A stretch of DNA of 64,000 nt from the NCBI GenBank assembly GCA_018340805.1, contig JACMZG010001914.1, forward strand, positions 16,820,152 through 16,884,151. The letters are read 5' to 3'. Below are positions 26,241 through 37,392 of this stretch, piece after piece (the stretch's first letter is position 1; every line of letters begins with the position of its first letter). The notes under the pieces were generated by a model, which saw nothing but the letters and a program-made list of their open reading frames with translations, was not told the origin of the DNA and made no database searches. Source of the stretch: Microvelia longipes (taxonomy: Eukaryota > Arthropoda > Insecta > Hemiptera > Veliidae). A program made the translations under genes and the position numbers.

Positions 26241-27660
26241 TCGTCTCGGTAAAACAAGGATCTACTTTTAAATCTTTTAACATAAACTATACTATTTTAA
26301 CCATTATTTTTACACCCTGTAAGTTATTCTGATTTCTGTTTTATTTTCTGAAAAAGTTGGAATTATATCTGATCCCTGATCCTATTGAACCGATTTTGAC
26401 TATTAAAAAATTGATTTGCCATAAAGTTGCTAATCTGAATAACCTTTAAGGCTCGATGGTCAACCAATGCTTATGCTAAAGATGGTAAGGTAAGGAAAGG
26501 TTCATGGTGGTAATTAATGCTAACACTAAAGAAGTTCAGGATTGGTGTCGATTCCTCGAGGTAATTAATGGCCATTAATGTTTTTTTAAGTAATGGTTAC
26601 TAAAAATAATTAAAAGTAAAGAAGGGCATAAATATTAAGAAGAAAATAATCATCAACAAATAAAAACATTTTTCTTGAAGATATTAACTAAAATCAATAC
26701 ACTATCTGATCAAATGTGTTAAGTCTGAGCTTCTAAAGTTAACAAATAACTGCACTTAACTTTCTAATTTTAGCTGAACGCAGTAGCGTTTGGAGATGAT
26801 TGTTTATAATCTAAAGTAAAAATACGTCACGCAAAAAAAAATTGGGGTAGGAGCAAAAATATAATACCACAGCTAGTCTTTCTAAGAATTAAGTCATGCT
26901 GATTTAATTCCACAACCTATATTTATTTAAGTGTTCATTCTTTGGTACCGTTCAATATTTTTGCAAGGCCTTTACTTTAAACAAGGATGCTCATCAGTTT
27001 TTATGCTATTTCACATTTACGGTTCTACCTGGTAGTATAATTTTAGAAAAGAATATTTTTTGTTGAATGTGAAGGTCGAAGGCATGTTTGTAGTAAATAC
27101 TATACAGTTGATTTTAATTTAACCCAACGTCAACCTTCACCTTAAAAGAAGAACAACATCAAATCTTCATTTTTTATGAACGCATATATTTTCGAGTTAA
27201 ACTTGTTTTATTGATTAAGGACATTTCCTCATTTTTCAACTTGAAAATTTATGTCACATACTTTAACTATCAATTTTAAAATGAAATATAGTTCAGGAAA
27301 TTGCGAATGTACCAACGACATGAGATTAAGTAACTTTGTCGAAACATAACATATTACTACGTGAAATTGAAACATTATTAACTTATTCCAAAATTAGGTT
27401 GGTGGACAACTTGATGGATGTCAGGATCCTAGATCTAAGGTTGGAGAGGGAATCCTGGAATTAAGCTGTGTGACCTTACCTTATAGGCACTCGAAGCAAA
27501 ACCGAGATAATTCCACTTTAAGCTTTGAGTAACCGCGGTATTATTCAGAACGCGCGAAGCAAGTATATGAGGGAAAGTACTAAGATTTCTTGTAACCTTT
27601 TGTTTCCCTACCTCGAACGTCGTCCCAGATCCCAAAAATCAAAACAAATGTGGTTTCTGT
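26241..27660. other. AT-rich DNA, no feature seen
   Basis: No gene, element end or tandem repeat recognised. Confidence 0.45.
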
Positions 27661-27689
27661 ACTAGTCCAAGAGCCAGGCCTAAAAATTG

Positions 27690-27695
27690 TATATA

Positions 27696-27791
<96 letters not shown>

Positions 27792-27818
27792 ATATATATA
27801 TATATAACATATATATAT

Positions 27819-27889
<71 letters not shown>

Positions 27890-27890
27890 G
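27690..27890. repeat. (TA)n microsatellite
   Basis: About 200 bp of TA repeats with a few phase changes, directly preceded by 'tagtccaagagccaggcc' (27663), a motif also found at the end of the foldback element at 42190, and directly followed by the 78-bp tandem repeat. Confidence 0.9.
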
Positions 27891-27900
27891 TGCATATCAG

Positions 27901-28166
27901 TCACAGATGTGGTTGAGGCTTCTTTGTATTCATATACATATCTCGAGAACTCTTACACTTATCAGTTGTGCATATCAGTCACAGATGTGGTTGAGGCCTC
28001 TTTGTATTCATATACATATCTCGAGAACTATTACACTTGTCAGTTGTGCATATCAGTCACAGATGTGGTTGAGGCCTCTTTGTATTCATATACATATCTC
28101 AAGAACTGTTACACTTGTCAGTTGTGCATATCAGTCACAGATGTGGTTGAGGCCTCATTGTATTCA
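27901..28166 (+). repeat. 78-bp tandem repeat, 3.4 copies
   Basis: 'tcacagatgtggttgagg' recurs at 27901, 27979, 28057 and 28135, exactly 78 bp apart, with few differences. Because 78 is a multiple of three, the units stay open in two frames and give repeated 26-residue peptides. No start context, splice signal or homology supports a protein. Confidence 0.9.
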
Positions 28167-28297
28167 TAAAACTACAAAATATTATTACAAACACTTGAAA
28201 AAAAAAGCTTTCCTTATTTTGATAAACGTTTAAAGCACTTTGTTAAGTCGGGTGGATTAACCCCAAAATCGACAAACTATTTTTAACCTAATTTTTT

Positions 28298-28460
28298 TTC
28301 ATACCTTAAGTTATGAAGAAAAAATTATAGTCTGCCAAATCAGAGAGGAGTCCTTCCTATGATCGCACATGCTATTTTGAGCGATCGCTTTCATATGAAG
28401 GGCTCCACTCTGTATAGGCAGACTAGGCTTTTCCTACATAATTTAAGGTATATTTTCAGA
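28298..28460. mobile_element. Short palindromic element related to 41535-42206
   Basis: Inverted arms around about 28377: 'accttaagttatgaag' and 'agtctgcc' on the left answer 'ggcagactaggcttttc' and 'aatttaaggtatatt' on the right. The same sequence, with a much longer middle, forms the foldback element at 41535-42206. This copy looks like an internal-deletion derivative. Confidence 0.7.
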
Positions 28461-29443
28461 AAAATTTGGTTTGAAGTAGTACAGAAGGACCAACTAATAA
28501 TTTCAGTTTCAAAATATACTAATAAATATAAAAATCAAAATTTATATGTTCCATATTACATAAAATTGATAATTTGTCGGATTTATACATTTCAAATTAT
28601 TTTTGTAATTTTATTTGTTTTACTAGTAATAATTTAAAAAATCAATATAACAGAAAAATTACATAATTTTCGAATTGGTGTTTTTGTATATTGTTAATAA
28701 TATGTAGTAAATACTCAAAAAATATTTCCATATTTTGAAAATAATTTACAAGGAAGGAAATTGTTAAGAGAAAGAATTTACATTAGTAATATAAAGGAAG
28801 ATATGGTTGAGAGTAAAGGATGCTGTCAGGCCTTGTAAGGTGAGGATGTTGGTTAATCAGCTGATTGCTATATTGTGCATTCCTAGTGAGACCTGTTGCA
28901 CTTGCTTTAAAAATATGTCCATTCCCAGCTCGTATGGTTCATGGAATAATATGAAATAAATAATTAGTACCCTTTGTTATTAATGGCTACCGTTTTCGAC
29001 GAAATTTTTACTATCTACTTATTAGGAAAAAGAATATTGAAAAAAAATTATTTCATCTGCACTAGAATTTTTTCGAAATTGAAGCCGCATGGCAGCAAGT
29101 TGGCCGCCGGGATTCGAACTTTGTGGCGGGACGTTAAATTACTATAGTAATTTAACTATTTAACTATATTCGTAGGAGCTATAGTAATTCAAAGTAAGTG
29201 AATTAAAGTAAAAACTTTTCCATTTATAATTTCACACATTTTTAGCCCCACATAGAATAAGTTGTCATTCAAATCAGTGAACATTTTTATTTATCATTTG
29301 ATAATACCGATTTTTGAAAAACATGTATAGATATTTTATTATATGAATAAGATATTTTATAAGAATAAGTAAAAATATAGAGGAAAATATTTCGATACCA
29401 AATAGCTGCGACGGGCGCTAATAGGATAAATATATTCAACAAA
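28461..29443. other. AT-rich DNA; B-box-like site
   Basis: Near 29107 'gccgggattcgaactttgtg' reads on the minus strand as a B-box-like motif without a convincing A box. Otherwise nothing. Confidence 0.35.
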
Positions 29444-29740
29444 AATCGGGCACGGGATACCCTAGGGGTAGACTTGTTGTACTGAAACGAAAATTAGTAC
29501 ACTTATTTATTACGTCAAAGGGTACACTTGTACAAAATTTTAACTCAATTCGAATATTTTCCAATTTTTTACAATTTTTTAAAAACGTATACAAATCATT
29601 CCATAAAAATTGAACTAATGCTGATAATTAAGTGAAACTTAGCACATATGTTAGTCTTATACATGGCTACATGCGTGCCAAATTTCAATGAGATCGCATC
29701 ATTTTTCCGTGTTTTATTATATTTTGAACTTTTTGCAGTC
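29444..29740 (-). mobile_element. 5S-related element, internally deleted minus copy
   Basis: Starts 'aaaaatcgggcacgggatac' and then jumps to the inner block 'tagtacacttatttattacg', lacking the GCGAAGC and 5S-like parts. Continues to 'gagatcgcatcatttttccg', as in other copies. Confidence 0.65.
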
Positions 29741-30998
29741 ATAAAAAATGTTAATGCAAAAAAATAATATAAACCACATTAAACAGCTAAAATAATAATA
29801 AGTAAATATATAAGTATGTAATTTAACGTAATGAAACTTTTTTATTTATCAAGGTGAATTTAATTTTGTAACGCTATTCACGATAAACGTTGATACAAAT
29901 TAAATTATTTTAATTTAGCTTTAAATTATTGAGCATATGAACGTATAGCCATCATTGAACATAAATTAATAATTATTATTAGATTTTATGATATTAAATA
30001 GACATGAAATAGTTAGATAAATGAAAGCATCAGTTTGTATTTAGATGTTAGACACCCTGCATTAGCTATAGTGATTATAATTATTAATTTAATCACGTAG
30101 GTGTTTCTAGATTGATAGACAACTTTGATGTAATTTAAGGTAGGCGGTATGTTTAGATAAATCCCATTATTACTTGCAAGACACATTACGGAAGAAATAA
30201 GATATTATTTTGTTAACAAAACAGGAGATAATGAGGAATTAATTGCTTACCTAATTCCTCTTCTTCCTCAGTGCCCTACCATAGAAGCGTCAGTTTCTTT
30301 TGAAAATTCGTTAAAACGTTCAGAGCTAAAAATGAGTTTTTTAGTAAAATTAAACTTAGAAAATAATACCATCATTTCTTTTGAGAATTTGTCAGTATGA
30401 AAAATAATTCAAAATAGTATATAGTGGGAGCAATATACTCACTTTGCCATGTTTATTAAGAACAATACATATATATCATTTGATACTAACGAGTTTAGCA
30501 AAACATGAATAGTTGACTCAATATAATTGTGCGAGAGACACCTAGGAAAGGTAACAAGCAAAATGCAATGCTACATCTGGGATTCATCACTCGACATTCG
30601 TCATAATTCGTTTTTTCTTAGACATAATAATTATACATTATATAATCTATAAATACATATATACATTATAATTTCTTGGTTCATCTTTTGTTTTTTCTTG
30701 GAATTAAGAAGATTACAATTATAATGTCATGTCTTACTCTTTTAACCGAGGAACGGTTCCCAGATGCAGCAGAGCACTTTCCTTCCTACATTTCCTAGGT
30801 ATTTCTCGAACAAGTATATTGTGTAAACAATAAATACTTTAGAAAAATGTTTATAGTCGTTTAGACATTAAGGTATTAATTTTAAGTTTAAGTCTCACTT
30901 TAAGTATTAGATGAGCAGTAAACCTTAATAAATTTATTACTGTCGATGGTTATACGTTCATACACTTATATTTGAGTTATGTAACTTGAACGACCAAA
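29741..30998. other. AT-rich DNA, no feature seen
   Basis: No gene or repeat structure supported. Confidence 0.45.
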
Positions 30999-32098
30999 AA
31001 AAAATCGGGTACGGCACCTCTGAACTTTTCCTCATCCCATCGGATTCGGTACACGCATTCTCCCTACTTCGCTCGTCCTCAGAATGTACAATTAGTCAAA
31101 TCCATACTGTAACATCTCTTAGGAATCGCTTCGCTCGTCCTAAGATAGCAAATACATTCGTTTTATTTGCAGCGGTCACCCATCCAGGTATTGAACACGT
31201 TCAATGCTACTTAACTTTTATAATTCAAAGAAAATCATAGATATACTATAGTCATATTAAAATGAAACTTAGTGTATTACGAAAAGGTATGCACTTGTAC
31301 TAAATTTTAATTCAATTATCTTTATTCCACTCTATTTATCTTATATTTTTATACTATTTATCTTATCTTATTTACCTAAATTAAAATAAAAAAAAATAAA
31401 TAAAAAAAAACATTTTTCTTCCTTCCTTTAAAATATGTAACTATTATATTATTGCCGATATTTTTATGTTTATCTTAAACATTTAAAACCATTTCTGTAT
31501 TATCAATTATTTTATTTTCATTCTTTTATTAAGTTTTTTGCCCCTTATTTACAATGCACACTACAACAGAAGACACTCCCGAACACAAGTTGTCTTTTTC
31601 GGGAGTGCACCTTTAAACCTTTTTTTGTTTAAAAAAATTATATATATATACATTGTTAGAAGTATATATTTTTTATTTATTTTTCGTTTTATTAAGTTTG
31701 TAAAAAAATGTATAAAGGTGAAATATATTAATTTTTGAATTTGAATATTTCCCGTTTTTTTTTTAAAAAACGTACACAATGCATTTGATAAAAATTGAAC
31801 TAATGCTGATAATAGGATGAAACTTGGCAAATATGTTGGTCTTATACATTGCTACATGGATGCCGAATCTCAATCTAATCGCATCATTTTTGTACAAAGT
31901 TTAAACTCTCTAGCATAAATGCACTAGGAGCTAAGATGATTACAGACACACACATACAGACAGACAACTTTGCAAAAACCACTTATGAGGCCTTAAAAAC
32001 ACCTGAATCGGATAATTGCGTTGACATCCCGGTTTCGGATTTTCTTGATAACACAATACTTTTCCCATATACCTACGGTACAAATGAGGAAAAGAAAT
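30999..32098 (-). mobile_element. 5S-related repeat element, most complete minus copy
   Basis: About 1.1 kb from 'aaaaaatcgggtacggcacc' to 'acaaatgaggaaaagaaat'. In minus-strand order: the 'cctcatttgtaccgtaggta' start; the CA-rich 'gtctgtctgtatgtgtgtgt' block; the 'tcatcctattatcagcatta' block; a clean 5S-like segment at 31169-31221 ('cctggatgggtgaccgctgc' as C box); two 'gacgagcgaagc' motifs; then the terminal block. The ATG frame at 31561-31830 inside it is not conserved in other copies. Confidence 0.8.
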
Positions 32099-32950
32099 AA
32101 AACATAGATGCAAAATTTGAATAATAAGATTATTGTGGTATAGACTTTATACAAAATTTCAATTCTTTATGAAAAAAGCAATTTGGGAAAATCCACAAGG
32201 CACTGGAATGGAACCACCAGTATTTGCATTAAAACTCCAAGGTAAACTAAATTAGGTAATTCCCTCAGGTAATTTAAATGCTTGCAAATTCTCAAGTATA
32301 CAGAATAATAATAGATATCGCTAACATTAAAATAAACAATAAATAATAAATATTACTTAACATTCAATGCGATTGTAAATAATTATGTTAAAACTAATTG
32401 GAGTTCTAATTCAAATTTTCACATACGTTCATATAGTTTGTATCATATTGCACCACCACCACATCTTTAAACAATACAATAGTCCTTAACTTTTATAGCT
32501 AAAAATTATGCAGAAAATATTAACAGTAATTATTTAAATAAAAAAAAATTTAAGAATTTGGATTTATCTTTCAAAACAATAAATTATATTTTACAAGCCT
32601 TTCATTAAACTTAAACACAGACAATTTTAAAAAGTTAACATTTTACAAAACTCAAGGCTTTATTTTAAAAATATGCACATCATAACGTCATAATATAGTA
32701 TTTTGGTTACTTTTAAACAAAAAATTAAAACCATAAAAAATAACTTTATAGTTGCTTTGTCTATCTTTAGTCTTATATAATAAGAAATATAGGAGAAGAG
32801 TAATAAGGAAGTCCAGTAAGTAATTATAAAGATAAATAACAAAATTTATACAATAGTTACTTATTTTGATAAATATATGTTATTTATATAAATAAGGAAG
32901 TCTTTAAGTAGCATACAGAAGCTGTAAAATATTAAATAATTAATTATTTA
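32099..32950. other. AT-rich DNA, no feature seen
   Basis: Contains only low-complexity A/T sequence and short frames. Confidence 0.45.
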
Positions 32951-32954
32951 TATC

Positions 32955-33230
32955 GCTCGTCGAGCTTGCTCATAGCTCAGAGGTTTAAGAGTTAGACTTT
33001 TTTAAGCTAAGTCCTCATGGTTTAATCTTAAGTCAGGTCAAATTTATTTAAGCTTAGATAACACTTGTTATCTTTATTTTGTTATGAGAGTAAAGCTGGG
33101 TCTCAAGTTGTGTAATGAATGTAGGCTGAACTGATCTGTATTATTAAGTCCTCACTTAAGTTCTGAGTTGCTAATAGGCATGCACACTTTTTTAAGAAGT
33201 AACCAGCAACTTTGAAATAATGTTTGAGGT
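32955..33230 (+). mobile_element. Degenerate tRNA-derived SINE
   Basis: 'catagctcagaggtttaag' (A-box-like, about 32971) and 'catggtttaatctta' (B-box-like, about 33016) have tRNA-like spacing, but the stems do not form. Called as a decayed SINE head, not a tRNA. Confidence 0.4.
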
Positions 33231-33865
33231 GAGATGTTTCTAATACTGGAGTTTTTATGTTTTATTTATTTATTTACAAATTTTAAACGGACAAAGAATG
33301 CCCAATTAAAGAAAGTATTACAAAATGGATACTCTAGACTAGACTCTAGAGCATTGGTTACTAGCCTTGGGATCTCAGACCCTCCGGAGAATAAAATTTT
33401 AAGGGGTCCGAGAAACAATATTTTGCCTTAGTTGAGAATTATATTTATTATTACAGTAAATTATTGCATTTACGGCTTAAAATAGAAAATAAGAGGTAAA
33501 AAAATGTTTGAGACTGGATTCAGCTCGATGGTGAAACCACTAACTTGCTTGATGCTCGATGTAACGTTGTAACTTCCAATATTATCCTGTATGCTAAGAT
33601 TCGATTTGATTTGAGAAACTGTTGAACAATAAGAAGATTCATGTTTTCTAAATATATTTTTGTTCCCTATTTCTACTAGCTTTAGACTTGAAAACAGCCC
33701 AATACTTTGAAACATGGAGCGAAAATTAGGGAAAGACTTTTTGCTTTGAACTATATCTATAATCAATACTTAAGTACGAGATAAAATTTAAACCTAAAGA
33801 TTTAAAAAACGAAATGGGTTTAAGGTCCAAACACTTTCGTTTTACGGGTAGAACAACAAACATAA
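33231..33865. other. AT-rich DNA, no feature seen
   Basis: Frames 33234-33431 (+) and 33470-33766 (-) show no recognisable domain. Confidence 0.4.
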
Positions 33866-34158
33866 AAGGAAAAATAAAAAACAAGTCTCTCCACTGATGT
33901 TTAAGTATAATGACAAAACCAGCTTTCAGACTTGACAGTCCATCATCAGTGCCGGCGAGATGCGAAGAAAGTGTTAAGAAACGGAAGTGATTGAGTCGTC
34001 CAACTGTCGTTTTCAACGAGTTGGACGATTCAATGACTTCCGTTTATTAACACTTTCTTCGCATCTCGCCGGCACTGATGATGGACTATCATGTCTGAAA
34101 GCTGGCTTTGTCATTATACTTAAACATCAGTGGAGAGACTTGTTTTTTATTTTTCCTT
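33866..34158. mobile_element. 293-bp near-perfect palindrome
   Basis: Arms of about 140 bp meet at about 34012 around 'gtcgttttcaac'. Matching blocks include 'gtgccggcgagatgcgaag' on the left and its complement on the right, and 'aaggaaaaataaaaaacaag' at the outer left with its complement at the outer right. It resembles foldback or MITE elements. No coding capacity; the frames that cross it read the same palindrome twice. Confidence 0.85.
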
Positions 34159-34345
34159 ATATCTGGACTCCACAACTCTATTTTTTAACTAACATAAAGT
34201 TTTATTTTTGTGCCAATTTTTAATAGCACAAATACAGAGGGAATCGCGCGTATAGCAGGAATGTATATATGTATGTATTCTTTGTAAATGATATAAATTT
34301 TAAATGTTTATAACGTCATAAATATAGCGGGAATGTTCTACAGAC

Positions 34346-34549
34346 TTGTACACATCCGCATACTCTCTGACAGGCATGCATTATGGTGAACCCACTCAGA
34401 ACGTCATAAAAACGCCAAAAACGGGTAATTTTTATGAAATCAAAGTGTCGGATTTTAAAGGTGATTACATTTTTTATATACCGACGGTAGTAGAAGAGGA
34501 AAAGCTAGAAGAGATAATTTATTTAATTTTCAAGTATCTACAATTATAA
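34346..34549 (+). other. Unassigned 67-codon open frame
   Basis: Open from a TTG, with the first ATG at 34376, to a TAA at 34549. It follows 'gttctacag', a possible splice acceptor. The translation is varied, with an acidic stretch near the C terminus (VVEEEKLEE), unlike the low-complexity frames around it. No family recognised and no matching upstream exon seen, so it may be chance or a decayed coding fragment. Confidence 0.2.
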
Positions 34550-35367
34550 AGTGACATTCTTCAAATCTTTATAGGTTACAAATTAAAAGTGAAATGATCT
34601 ATAAATCGAAAACCTCTAGGAAAATTGCTATAAAATACGGAGAAAATAAAGAGGTTAATTTGACCACATAATGATACCGGTACTTTCATTGGCAGAAGAC
34701 CAATTAATCATATTGTCACGTATTGAAGCGGCAAAGAAGCACTAATTTAACCGTAGTATAACCGTTTTCTTTTAACTCTTCTATAGCGATTAATTTAGAT
34801 AAAATTTATACATTAATTGTATTTATGAATGAAAGAACTAGGTGTCTTCGCGTGCCTTTTTGTTTGCCTAACAATATGTTTTTGTTCTTATGTTCAAAAT
34901 TACCATGGTTTTCAATAGGTTCATTGGACTCTATTGCCTTATATCCTACGAATAAATCCTAACGCTAAATATTTGATTTCGTTTGTGTGGTTGAAATGTA
35001 ATGAAAACATTAGATATTATAAGGAAGAAAGGGATGTGGAATGAAAAAATGGCTAAATGATAGATGTTTATATTAAAAACATTACGGAGTTAAAGTGTCT
35101 TTTAAATAAGTTTAAACTTAAAAAGTAATTTTAACTTCGTTATATTTTTGTATCACGCAGTGTATAAAGAGAAATATGTTATATTTTAAATAAATAGCAA
35201 ATAACTGTCATCTGCAGATATCAGTAGGCATCTTATTAAAAACCATAACACTAGGAAAAGGTTATTAACGACACTAAACAAAAGACACAATAGCACCTTA
35301 ATATAAATATAAAAAAAACATTTCCTTGAATTTCATTCATAAAAACGAACAATACTTCATTATAAAA
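34550..35367. other. AT-rich DNA, no feature seen
   Basis: No repeat end or coding region supported. Confidence 0.45.
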
Positions 35368-35600
35368 AAACCGGGTGTGGGATACCTCGTTACTTTTCCT
35401 CATAACTTCGGATTAGTTCCCTTGTCGACATAATTTCATGACTATCCAAAGATTAAGTAATATTGGTTCTATTGACTCAACTGTCACGCCTTTGCTGGTT
35501 GCAGACAAACGAAAATGTACATTACAGGGCCAATTGTAAAAAATGAAAATTTTTATTACTACTATTCGGTCTTGCTACGCTCGACCTCAAAATAAAATAT
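35368..35600 (-). mobile_element. 5S-related element, terminal minus fragment
   Basis: Begins 'aaaaaccgggtgtgggatac' with 'cttttcctcataacttcgg', and later 'tcttgctacgctcgacctc'. It lies head to head with the plus copy that starts at 35681. Confidence 0.6.
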
Positions 35601-35680
35601 TAAATCAAGCTTGCAAGCATAATTTACATTCTTTCAATCCTTTAAATGAATAATTGCACTGTATTTCATAAAGTTTTTTA

Positions 35681-36470
35681 CTTTTCCTCATTTATACCGT
35701 GGGTATAAAGGAAAAAAATATTCAACTAATTTTTTACTTATTTAAAAAAAAGTTTGCAAAAATCAAAACCGGGATCAAAAACGGAATTATGAGTTGTACG
35801 CGTTTTTAAGGCCTCTTAAGTGGTTTTCACAGAGTTGTCTGTCTGTATGTGTGTGTGTCAGTTCGTAGTGCCAAGTGATTTTATGCTAGAGAGTTAATTT
35901 TTTTTACAAAAATCAGTCTGCTGTACTTTCTGTAAAATTCGGAGATTTTTTTTACGTTATTAACTGTCAGTAACTCAGCAAAAATTTCGAAAAATCATAA
36001 AACACTAAAAAATTATGTGATCTGATTGAAATTCGGCACCCATGTAGACATGTATAAGACTAACATATCTGCTAAGTTACATCTCATTATCAGCATTAGT
36101 TCAATTTTTATCGAATGATTTTATACTTTTTTATGAATTGTAAAAAATCAGAAAATATTCCAATTGAGTAGAAATTTAAAGTGTGCAAGTGTACTCCTTG
36201 GCGTAATAAATAAGTGTACTAAGTTTCATTATAATACAACAAGTCTATCTATGATTTTTGGTGGATCATAAAAGTTAAGCAGCATCGAGAGTGTTCAGTG
36301 CCCGCATAAATGACCACTGGGAATGAAACCAATGTATTTACAATCTGAGGACGAGCGAAGCGAGTCCAAATACGTGTTGCATTATAAATTTAACGACTTG
36401 TATAACTGAGGACGAGCAAAGCAAATCCGAAGTAATGAAGAAAAGTTCTGAGGTGCTCTGTATCCGATAT
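35681..36470 (+). mobile_element. 5S-related repeat element, reference plus copy
   Basis: About 790 bp. Order: 'cttttcctcatttataccgt'; 'gcgtttttaaggcctcttaa'; 'gttgtctgtctgtatgtgtg'; 'agttacatctcattatcagc'; 'aataagtgtactaagtttc'. The 5S-like segment 36269-36324 follows, with A-box side 'aaaagttaagcagcatcgag' and C-box side altered to 'cccgcataaatgaccactgg'. Then come two 'gaggacgagc(g/a)aagc' motifs (36350 and 36409) and the end 'aatgaagaaaagttctgagg'. 5S genes carry A box, intermediate element and C box in this segment. Role as a promoter is inferred. Confidence 0.8.
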
Positions 36471-37392
36471 GGTTTATCTGATTTTTAACAAAAAAATATA
36501 TAAGTCTGTCAAAGTTTGAAAATTTTCAAACTTGCAACCAATATCAAAATGAAATTTAGTGGATTGATTTATTCCATATGAAAGTACATTTGTGTCTAAT
36601 TTCAAGAAGATCGGTCGGATTTTCTATTTATAATTATATTTTTAAAAATTGATGACTCTCCGTGTTTTATCACACTTATGTAATAAGTTAGTAATGAGGC
36701 AACTGTCAAATACAAAAACAGGGGGGGGGGGGACTTAAGTTCTTATCAATGTTTATAAAGTTTTAAACATAATTAAAAATGTTTAAGTTAAAAATAATTT
36801 CATAATTAACTTAAAAATAAAGTAAAAAAATATTTTTGTTTAATAAACTTATTTTATAAACATACCTACAAAAATAATATACTTTTACCATTTTCACGTC
36901 ACCCAACAAAAATTTTGTTCCACCTAATTTTGTGTCGCAACCCAAAGATTAATAATCGCAGAGTTCAAGGTGCAAAATACTGAAAACAAGATCGAATGAA
37001 AATAAACATCAAAGTTATAACTAACTACGCCGAATCTTCTATAAATAAATGGAGTTAAGGTGGGTATCTTTCCATTGATCTAATGTAGGTATTCTACGCA
37101 TTAGACGCATTCTGACTGACCTGGACTCACGTCAAGATATAATAGGCAATGTATCTAACTTTTGAGGTTATTTTACTGCGTTGTAAACTAATTCACAACC
37201 AATGTCAGAAGATAAATATAAATTATACATTTTTTAAACGGTGGATAAAATTGTTCCATTTTTTTTATTAATTTTGAAAATTTGGTTTGGGTAAGTGTTG
37301 GGGGTTTTCAAACCTTTTGTAACCACGTACCATTATTCATTTCCATCCATCATAATATATAGCATATCATTATGCTTTCGAATACACATATA
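36471..37392. other. AT-rich DNA with a poly-G run
   Basis: A 12-base G run lies at 36721-36732. No gene seen. Confidence 0.45.

Noticed and set aside
31169..31221. Possible 5S rRNA gene
   Set aside because: Only the 3'-half segment is present; the 5' half and a Pol III terminator at the right place are missing.
33726..34223. Two near-identical peptides on opposite strands
   Set aside because: Explained by the 293-bp palindrome at 33866-34158.
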